Of a stretch of DNA of 28,757 nucleotides, positions 23,912 to 28,757 are shown piece by piece (within the stretch, counting starts at the first letter, position 1; each line of letters begins with the position of its first letter). The notes beneath the pieces were generated by a model. It was not told where the DNA came from, did no database searches, and was given only the letters and a program-made list of their open reading frames with translations. The stretch lies in assembly GCA_004554395.1 (NCBI GenBank), contig SFMP01000178.1, positions 1-28,757 of the forward strand, in the 5' to 3' direction. The position numbers and the translations under genes are program-made. This DNA comes from Myxococcales bacterium. Its GTDB lineage: Bacteria > Myxococcota_A > Bradymonadia > UBA4248.

Positions 23912-23930
23912 TGAATATTATTCATATTCA
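23912..23930. promoter_or_regulatory. TGAATAT/ATATTCA inverted repeat before mtnP
   Basis: A perfect 7-bp inverted repeat (23912-23918 and 23924-23930) with five bases between, in the AT-rich 89-base gap upstream of mtnP. The element TGAATATAATT nearby (23881-23891) recurs upstream of kamA. It could be an operator overlapping the promoter. Confidence 0.35.
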
Positions 23931-23958
23931 TTGGTGGCGTTATGGCCACTCGCCAACC

Positions 23959-24732
23959 CTACACAAACAAATGCGCCTTGAGCGGATTGACGAAATTGAC
24001 CTTCCGCGCCCCGACCATTTGCTTGTGATTGCCACCTTGCGCTGCAGCGAAGCGAACTTGCTCCGGATCGTCGATGAGCGAGGCACATATCGCATCAAAT
24101 CCGTAGTCCCATAAAATCGGATGCAGCGGAACCGTCGGACCGACGATCATTTTTATCGCATCGGGGCGCGCCGCCGCTAAAATACCTTCGGTCGAATGCG
24201 TGATGATCGTCGACGACGTCATGACGACGATATCGGCTTGCGGCAGCCGCTGCGGTATATGCGACGACGGAATCTCGCCCTGTGTACACCGCGGATCGAG
24301 TTCGTATATGTCGAGAACATGGCCTAGCCGTGCAAGCTCATCGGCAAAATGGAAATGACCAATGAGCGCAATGTGGCATAAGTCGTTGGATTTGTTGCAA
24401 AAAGTATGAAGCAAATCTTGCCCGCGCCCCTGAATTTCACACCCCGTCATCGCCGAGGCTGGAAACGACGCCGATATCGCTGCATTTGCCAATGAACGCG
24501 CCGTCAACGACTCCGACGCATAAAGATCCGCCACATCTCGAACGCGCTTGCCAATCAATTCCCCAGCCCACGGAATAATCGCGCCCGGCGGATCCTCGAC
24601 CCAGCGATGTGCCGTCGCCGATACTGCGACGCCGTACTGCGTGCGCACATACGTCCAAAATATCCCGACGACGACATCGCATATCTGCGCATCGTCGGGC
24701 ACCATCTCTCTCAATCTATCGATGATTGTCAT
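23959..24732 (-). CDS. DUF364/DUF4213-type protein (putative metal-chelation fold)
   Basis: 257 aa from ATG 24732. The N-terminal ~95 residues (MTIIDRLREM, VGIFWTYVR...WAGELIGKRVRDVADLYAS) match the DUF4213 plan; the C-terminal half matches DUF364: CHIALIGHF, LDIYELDPR, PQADIVVMTSSTIITHSTEGILAAAR in pieces, MIVGPTVPLHPILWDYGFD (18 residues shown here) and SLIDDPEQV. The family is described as a putative heavy-metal chelation domain; the biochemical role is not established. No Shine-Dalgarno exists; the start is preceded by an A-rich leader. It lies between the Gln-rich lipoprotein and mtnP on the same strand, so a shared transcript is possible. Confidence 0.78.
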   Translation of the reverse strand: MTIIDRLREMVPDDAQICDVVVGIFWTYVRTQYGVAVSATAHRWVEDPPGAIIPWAGELIGKRVRDVADLYASESLTARSLANAAISASFPASAMTGCEIQGRGQDLLHTFCNKSNDLCHIALIGHFHFADELARLGHVLDIYELDPRCTQGEIPSSHIPQRLPQADIVVMTSSTIITHSTEGILAAARPDAIKMIVGPTVPLHPILWDYGFDAICASLIDDPEQVRFAAAQGGNHKQMVGARKVNFVNPLKAHLFV

Positions 24733-24785
24733 GATTTGTTTTTTTTTGTTTTTTTTGTTTTTTGTGGGGGAACCAGTCCCCCCAC
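24733..24785 (-). promoter_or_regulatory. A-rich leader with G/C-run hairpin before the DUF364 gene
   Basis: Reading on the - strand: GTGGGGG (24785-24779, one more G follows) pairs with CCCCCAC (24770-24764), then a tract of A's broken by single C's runs directly into ATG 24732. There is no ribosome site, so initiation may rely on the unstructured A-rich leader. The A runs (up to nine) are prone to slippage. Confidence 0.5.
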
Positions 24786-24792
24786 GCCCCCC

Positions 24793-24836
24793 GCCAAAGG
24801 CGATCGCACCGTGGCGTTGCCACGGCAGCCTTTGGC
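24793..24836. other. Two-tier hairpin between the Gln-rich lipoprotein and DUF364 genes
   Basis: Outer GCCAAAGGC (24793-24801) pairs with GCCTTTGGC (24828-24836), and inner CCGTGGC (24809-24815) with GCCACGG (24819-24825) around GTT. It stands 40 bases after the stop of the lipoprotein gene. No T run follows on the - strand, so it might stabilise a 3' end rather than terminate. Confidence 0.6.
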
Positions 24837-24875
24837 CGTGTTCGAGGGAAAATGGGCGGGGGCTATAGATGCGCG

Positions 24876-25508
24876 TTATTGGGCGACGACGGGCGTTCCG
24901 GCGGGAGCTGAATCGTCGACAGGGCGGTCGGGATTCTGCAAGCTCAAATCGGTCGCTTCGCCATCGACGAGATTGCCGTTTGCATCGACGCCACTGTTGG
25001 CGGGATGCCCGTTGGCTTCGGGGGCATTTGCATCGGGGGCTCCTTCGACGGGGACTTCTTCGCACGAGGCGATAATCGGCGAATAGAGCTTGTCGTATTC
25101 TTCGTCGCTGAGATTCTGATGCGTGATGACCGTTTCGCAACCGAACGTTTGGAACGCAAGACCTGCATAGCATTCGCAGTAGTCTTTTGCCCATGCTTGA
25201 TCGACTTCGCCCATGGCGTTGCCCGCTTCGTCGGTGACTTGTAGCGGCGTTTTGCCATCGGCTTCGAATGCCGTGACGGTGAAACAGTTATCGGCGAGTT
25301 GTTGCATGAGCGCGTCGCAATCGAAGTCGGCTTTGGGGGCTTCGGATTTGGAGGCAGATGCATCTTGGGCTTGTTCTTGCTCTTGATCCTGTGTTTGGTC
25401 TTGCGTTGCCGCCTCGGAACCGCCGCCAAATGTGACCGAACCGCAACCGACTAGCGCAACTAAACCAAATGCACCGAGTCCGAAATAGGCATAATTCTGA
25501 AGGCTCAT
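24876..25508 (-). CDS. Gln/Asp-rich linker lipoprotein of unknown function
   Basis: 210 aa from ATG 25508, fixed by GAGGAG about seven bases upstream and by the lipoprotein signal MSLQNYAYFGLGAFGLVALVGC, lipobox LVGC with Cys 22. A Q/D/E-rich linker follows (QDQTQDQEQEQAQD), then a compact domain with several Cys (CDALMQQLADNC, YCECYAGLAFQTFGC, ASCEE; about 60-150), then a flexible Pro/Asn/Asp tail. The paired cysteines suggest disulfides in the periplasm. I do not recognise the domain. It starts about 100 bases downstream of the tRNA terminator and has its own promoter region. Confidence 0.75.
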   Translation of the reverse strand: MSLQNYAYFGLGAFGLVALVGCGSVTFGGGSEAATQDQTQDQEQEQAQDASASKSEAPKADFDCDALMQQLADNCFTVTAFEADGKTPLQVTDEAGNAMGEVDQAWAKDYCECYAGLAFQTFGCETVITHQNLSDEEYDKLYSPIIASCEEVPVEGAPDANAPEANGHPANSGVDANGNLVDGEATDLSLQNPDRPVDDSAPAGTPVVAQ

Positions 25509-25541
25509 TTTGTTATCTCCTCGAAGGTTAAACATCGCCAT

Positions 25542-25558
25542 GTGAACCTCGTGTTCAC
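25542..25558. promoter_or_regulatory. GTGAAC/GTTCAC inverted repeat upstream of the lipoprotein gene
   Basis: A perfect 6-bp inverted repeat (25542-25547 and 25553-25558) around CTCGT, 34 bases before the start codon. A possible operator or leader hairpin. Confidence 0.35.
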
Positions 25559-25598
25559 GAATATGGCAGTTATACCAAACTGAGCAAGAATCGTGCAC

Positions 25599-25635
25599 AA
25601 AAAAAGTCCAAAACGCACGCATGCGCTTTGGACTT
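25599..25635 (-). terminator. Terminator of the tRNA-Pro transcript
   Basis: On the - strand AAGTCCAAA (25635-25627) pairs with TTTGGACTT (25612-25604) around GCGCATGCGTGCG-like loop bases, followed by T's from 25605 to 25599. It begins six bases after the second tRNA. Confidence 0.85.
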
Positions 25636-25640
25636 AAAAA

Positions 25641-25714
25641 TCGGGGCGACAGGATTTGAACTTGCGACCTCTTGCACCCCATGCAAGCGCGCTACCAGGC
25701 TGCGCTACGCCCCG
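25641..25714 (-). tRNA. tRNA-Pro(GGG), downstream copy
   Basis: 74 bases without an encoded CCA. A 7-bp acceptor stem CGGGGCG/CGCCCCG, D-arm GCGC/GCGC, anticodon stem CTTGC/GCAAG with loop ATGGGGT giving anticodon GGG, and T-arm with GTTCAAATC. Reads CCC and CCU. Identical in sequence to the neighbouring copy. Confidence 0.95.
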
Positions 25715-25736
25715 ATAATTGGGCTGGCGTCTGAAA

Positions 25737-25810
25737 TCGGGGCGACAGGATTTGAACTTGCGACCTCTTGCACCCCATGCAAGCGCGCTACCAGGCTGCG
25801 CTACGCCCCG
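25737..25810 (-). tRNA. tRNA-Pro(GGG), upstream copy
   Basis: Same 74 bases as 25641-25714; the copies are 96 bases apart with a 22-base spacer, so they form one short operon read leftwards. The first copy follows the promoter at 25826-25854. Confidence 0.95.
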
Positions 25811-25825
25811 TCAACAGACGGGCGC

Positions 25826-25854
25826 CGTATAAATGAGGAAGCGCGTTTTGTCAA
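25826..25854 (-). promoter_or_regulatory. Sigma-70-type promoter of the tRNA-Pro pair
   Basis: On the - strand TTGACA (25854-25849), 17 bases, TATACG (25831-25826), then a GC-rich start region GCGCCCG before the tRNA at 25810. The -35 is perfect. The GC-rich discriminator is typical of stable RNA promoters under growth-rate (ppGpp) control. Confidence 0.75.
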
Positions 25855-25895
25855 GATTTATTTTCATAAGCCGGCGAATTTCTCCCAGAAAATGA

Positions 25896-25971
25896 CCCGA
25901 ACTCGCGCCAATCGATCGCGATGATTTCACAGTTTCTCACGAGAAAAGCCCGAACTCGCGCCAATCGATCG
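25896..25971. repeat. Direct 23-mer repeat, each copy beside a TTTCT...AGAAA dyad
   Basis: CCCGAACTCGCGCCAATCGA plus TCG occurs at 25896-25918 and 25949-25971 (period 53). To the left of each lies TTTCT-x-AGAAA with a different loop (CCC or CACG), so the dyad stays paired. The right copy ends exactly before the TPR lipoprotein stop codon (25972). Confidence 0.75.
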
Positions 25972-26769
25972 TTATTTCGTCGTCGTTGCCGTTGCCGGCT
26001 TGTGTTGGCGTTCTTCGGGGATAAATCGCGTGTTTCTCATCGTCGCCCCCTTGAGCTGTTTATACGTATTCATGGCATCTTTTGCTCCAATCGAGTCGCC
26101 CATCGTCATGAGGGCTTGCGATAGGATCTTATAGGCAGGGCGATACGATGCGTCGTATTTGATGGCCGTGCGAGCCGCGGCGAGAGCTTCGTCGGTTTTG
26201 TCGTCGAGCATCTTGAGCACGCCAGCATTCGTATAGGCAATCGCGTCTTTGGGAAGATTGGGAATCGCTTGCACGAAATAATCATTCGCTTTGACGACTT
26301 CGTTGAGGCACAAGTGCGACGAAACGAGATTGACGAGGATAGCCGGATTGTTGGCGTCGAGCGCCAAAGCGTGCTCGTATGCGTCGATGGCGCGCGCACA
26401 ATAGCCCAGCGATCGAAGCGCATTGCCCAAGTTAAAAAGCGACGTTGCACTATAGTCGATTTTCGTCACCTCGATGAGGTCGCGAAATGCATCGGCTGGA
26501 TGGTTGAGTTTGGCATGTGCCACGCCGCGAATCGTCAAGCCCTCGGCCGTCTCCCCCGTCTGCTCCATCGCAGTCGTCACCGATTGAATCGCACGCGCAT
26601 AGAGGTGCTTATTCATGTATTCCATCGCCTCGGCATAGGGCCATGTCTCTTGAACGACATCTTCGGTCGCCGCCTGCGGCTCCGACTTCGAACCACATCC
26701 GACGAGCGCAAATGCCAACGTCGCACCCATCAAACCCTTCGCCAAAACCGACTTCAGATGAATACCCAT
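25972..26769 (-). CDS. TPR-repeat lipoprotein
   Basis: 265 aa. Signal and lipobox LVGC (Cys 25), then GSKSEPQAATED linker. Residues about 45-245 contain five or six TPR-like helical pairs with the usual W/Y-x-G-x-A-x-F-A-P spacing, for example ATSLFNLGNALRSLGYCARA and AIDAYEHALALDANNPA. It has a role as a protein-protein scaffold in the periplasm or outer membrane. GGAGG lies upstream of ATG 26769. It is transcribed towards the tRNA genes and divergently from the 546-aa envelope protein. Confidence 0.85.
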   Translation of the reverse strand: MGIHLKSVLAKGLMGATLAFALVGCGSKSEPQAATEDVVQETWPYAEAMEYMNKHLYARAIQSVTTAMEQTGETAEGLTIRGVAHAKLNHPADAFRDLIEVTKIDYSATSLFNLGNALRSLGYCARAIDAYEHALALDANNPAILVNLVSSHLCLNEVVKANDYFVQAIPNLPKDAIAYTNAGVLKMLDDKTDEALAAARTAIKYDASYRPAYKILSQALMTMGDSIGAKDAMNTYKQLKGATMRNTRFIPEERQHKPATATTTK

Positions 26770-26825
26770 ATTGCGAAACCTCCACGTTTCATTTTTTCGC
26801 TAAATCATCGAAATATTCACGACAT

Positions 26826-26915
26826 GCGCTATATTCGCTAGCGCGATGCCTTCGTGTTTAACGGCACAAAGACCCGCAAAAACCAAACCATTATAAAACA
26901 ATCGCCTACGATTGT
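26826..26915. promoter_or_regulatory. Two inverted repeats in the divergent gap
   Basis: GCGCTA/TAGCGC (26826-26831, 26839-26844) and ACAATCG/CGATTGT (26898-26904, 26909-26915) lie between the TPR lipoprotein (start 26769) and the + strand envelope protein (start 26959). The second sits just after a TATAAA (26892-26897), so it could be an operator for the rightward gene. Confidence 0.4.
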
Positions 26916-26958
26916 GCCACCATCTATCGATCTTTTTGGCAGTTTCTTGGGGGAACGC

Positions 26959-28599
26959 ATGAAAAAAATCATCTTTTTCGCCTACTTTATCGGACTATTC
27001 TTATTGATAAGTTCCTACGTCGCCTTTTCGCAGCTCGATACATCGCTTCGCATGAGCATCGCGACGGCAGAATCGTTTGCCCCCGACCACGTCAATTATA
27101 TTCGCGTCATCGTGCGCGACCTCGAAACTGGGTCGAAATTCGATGGCTACGATTTGACGACGTGTTGGCGCTACTCGACACAAGACATATCCGCCCCCAA
27201 CGATCTATGCTCGCCATCAAAACTCCCCGAAAACGGCATCGCAACCGTCGAAGTGCCCCCGCCTCCCTCAGTCCGCCCCAACGCGCTCTGCGTTTCTTTG
27301 CACCAAAATGGCGACGAGAAAAAATCGACTTGTATCGATGCGTCGTCGCTCCAATTCGATTCGGCGACCAATCGCGAAATAGAACGCGATATCGTCCTCA
27401 ATGATGCGTACAAGATTCACAATCACAAAAACGATGCCGAACAAAATACAAATTCACACCAGCCAATCGCACAAAATGCGCAAGCCGACGATTCATCGCC
27501 CAACGCGCCAAATGCGCCCAATCCCGGCATTCCCCAAGCCCCCAACGCGCCCAATCCCGGCATTCCCCAAGATCCCGCAATGATTGCCCCCGCGCCCAAC
27601 GCCGATCGCGGCGACTACAACGTCGTCGTGCCAGGCGCCTTTTTGTCGGGGGCACCTAACGAAATCTTCATCCAAACGATGCGGTCGGGCGAACCAATCA
27701 CTTCTCCCATCGAAGTTCGCCAAATCTACGGTCAGCCCATCGCCTTCGAAACCCCGCTCACGCCGTCGCCCGCAGGCATTGCGCGATTCTCCTTAACCCT
27801 TGATTCTGCTGCCGATTTTGAATTCATCCAAGACGCCCATTCGTTCTATGCGTCGTTTTCGGCCAACGACAAGCCGCTACACATCTCGTCGGCGGCGCTC
27901 ATCACCGAGGCTCACAGCGCACGCGTGACCGTCACGCCATTTGGAAACGCCGACCGCGTCGTCACCGACGTCTTCGACGGGCAAGCCTGGATCGCCCACC
28001 GCGAAGACGCTTTGCCCAACAATCGAACGCTAGTTATCAGCCGCGAACGCCTGAACTACGACGTCCCAAAAATCCTCTATTTCCGCTTCAGCACGTCGTT
28101 GTTTACCAATGTCGACGCCTCGCAAACCGCCGCCATCATCGTCGCCCCCGGCGAAATCTCCACCGCACGCCAAGCAAAAATCGCCCTCGACGAAGCCATC
28201 TACGCCGGCTACACCCAACTCGTCCCCTATTTATCGCGCCTCGATTCGCTCCACGCCACCGCACACGCCGGTGTTCGCGACCTCGCTCTTGCCTACCTCG
28301 CAATGGCACACGATTCGGAAATTACACTTAAAAAGCGAACAGAAATCGACGAACGCGCCGATTTTGACGAATTAAAAAAGAAACAAAAGTCAATCGCTAA
28401 TATAATATTTGTAGTCTGGTTTGCCCTCGGCGCCTTCATATTCATCGCCCTCGCCGTTTCACACGCCCGCGAACGCCGCAACGCGCTAGGTGCCGCCGAC
28501 TCAGCCGCTACCACCAAACGCGCCCTACAAATCGCTCTACTCGTCGTCCTCCTCATCATACTCGCCGGTTCTCTCTACTATATGATGCAAATCGTATAG
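26959..28599 (+). CDS. Membrane-anchored envelope protein with Pro-rich spacer and beta-rich domains
   Basis: 546 aa from ATG 26959, chosen for the GGGGGA just upstream and for the signal anchor MKKIIFFAYFIGLFLLISSYV. Residues about 30-130 form a beta-rich domain (YIRVIVRDLETGSKF, TVEVPPPPS), possibly MG2/Ig-like. Residues about 185-215 are a low-complexity spacer with two copies of APNPGIPQ encoded by a DNA repeat (27513-27570). A second beta domain (about 220-300: VVVPGAFLSGAPNEIFIQTMR, FSLTLD) and a region of unknown fold follow. Two transmembrane segments close the protein: about 470-490 (IIFVVWFALGAFIFIALAV) and about 520-540 (ALQIALLVVLLIILAG). I do not recognise the family. It likely spans the inner membrane with a large periplasmic part, and may relate to macroglobulin-like envelope proteins, but that is a guess. 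Confidence 0.7.
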   Translation: MKKIIFFAYFIGLFLLISSYVAFSQLDTSLRMSIATAESFAPDHVNYIRVIVRDLETGSKFDGYDLTTCWRYSTQDISAPNDLCSPSKLPENGIATVEVPPPPSVRPNALCVSLHQNGDEKKSTCIDASSLQFDSATNREIERDIVLNDAYKIHNHKNDAEQNTNSHQPIAQNAQADDSSPNAPNAPNPGIPQAPNAPNPGIPQDPAMIAPAPNADRGDYNVVVPGAFLSGAPNEIFIQTMRSGEPITSPIEVRQIYGQPIAFETPLTPSPAGIARFSLTLDSAADFEFIQDAHSFYASFSANDKPLHISSAALITEAHSARVTVTPFGNADRVVTDVFDGQAWIAHREDALPNNRTLVISRERLNYDVPKILYFRFSTSLFTNVDASQTAAIIVAPGEISTARQAKIALDEAIYAGYTQLVPYLSRLDSLHATAHAGVRDLALAYLAMAHDSEITLKKRTEIDERADFDELKKKQKSIANIIFVVWFALGAFIFIALAVSHARERRNALGAADSAATTKRALQIALLVVLLIILAGSLYYMMQIV

Positions 28600-28617
28600 C
28601 AATGATGCAAATTGTAT
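28582..28617 (+). repeat. Near-exact duplication of the gene's 3' end
   Basis: ATGATGCAAATCGTAT (28582-28597) recurs as ATGATGCAAATTGTAT (28602-28617), 20 bases later. The first copy encodes the last residues (MMQIV) and leads into the stop codon at 28597-28599; the second lies beyond the stop. Confidence 0.75.
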
Positions 28618-28647
28618 CAGCGATACATGCCTTCTCTTTTTGGCGCT

Positions 28648-28753
28648 GGCTATTGGCATGCGCCAATACGCCCGCGTCTCGGCTATGTGCTCGTTTCACT
28701 TCGCGCATACGCCTCGTTTTTGGGCTATTTCGCCCGTTGGGCTCAATACGCCC
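28648..28753. repeat. Three bulged hairpins, the second copy of the 13.8-kb module
   Basis: GGC-TATTGGC ATGC GCCAATA-c-GCC (28648-28672); GGC-TATGTGC ... GCGCATA-c-GCC (28681-28713); GGGC-TATTTCGCCC GTT GGGCTCAATA-c-GCCC (28722-28753). The same three stem types occur at 13809-13920 in another order. T runs precede each hairpin (CTCTTTTTGGCG, CTCGTTTTTGGG). The array may continue past the right edge of the window. Confidence 0.8.
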
Positions 28754-28757
28754 GCGT

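Noticed and set aside
24733..25194. N-terminal extension of the DUF364 protein by 154 residues
   Set aside because: The extension reads Arg/Ser-rich sequence opposite the frame of the Gln-rich lipoprotein and passes through the A tract; the family domain starts at ATG 24732.
25509..25682. Longer start for the Gln-rich lipoprotein (reading into the tRNA)
   Set aside because: It would overlap the tRNA and its terminator; ATG 25508 has a strong ribosome site and gives a normal lipoprotein signal.

Overview
This 28.8-kb window reads as one stretch of chromosome, moderately G+C rich, from a Gram-negative bacterium. My best guess is a member of the Myxococcota (deltaproteobacterial group, perhaps near Bradymonadales). 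The pointers are a Ser/Thr kinase with an N-terminal zinc ribbon, a CFI-box sorting motif joined to an MXAN_2562-like outer-membrane barrel, large Cys-rich lipoproteins, several lipoproteins with LVGC lipoboxes, and strong use of TCG and GAC codons. There is no phage, integrase, transposase or CRISPR array, and no plasmid replication gene.

Left part (1-5720, + strand): an AlaA-like aminotransferase; a FlhG/MinD-like protein with a damaged P-loop and a RodZ-type helix-turn-helix tail; a secreted helical-repeat protein; and a single-chain BtuD-BtuC/FecCD-type ABC importer. Next (5831-13524, - strand): two paralogous Cys-rich lipoproteins that share a C-terminal domain I cannot name, then a two-part FN3/CFI-box/beta-barrel protein directly behind asd.

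Middle (13525-16191, + strand): a repeat-filled gap, a Sir2 deacylase, a SEC-C zinc protein and a lone cyclic-nucleotide-binding domain protein. Then, on the - strand (16372-24732): a tail-anchored Ser/Thr kinase; a pair of unknown proteins, the larger with motifs like those of tail/contractile-injection accessory proteins; a DUF4340-like membrane-anchored protein; a lysine 2,3-aminomutase; MTA phosphorylase; and a DUF364/DUF4213-type protein. Right end: a Gln-rich lipoprotein, two tandem identical tRNA-Pro(GGG) genes with a good promoter and terminator, a TPR lipoprotein, and a membrane-anchored envelope protein on the + strand.

The strongest unexplained signal is not a gene. It is a dispersed family of small hairpins built as outer stem - TATT/TATG - inner stem - loop - inner stem' - AATA/CATA - one unpaired C (or G) - outer stem'. 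At least twelve copies lie between genes. Their outer and inner stems change sequence while staying paired, and the single-base bulge beside the TATT/AATA core is kept. Eight hairpins are packed almost end to end between mtnP and kamA, and one arrangement recurs at 13.8 kb and 28.7 kb. The other leading candidates are the CFI-box/barrel fusion with an internal signal peptide and the paired Cys-rich lipoproteins. All functions are inferred from sequence motifs by eye; no database search was possible.
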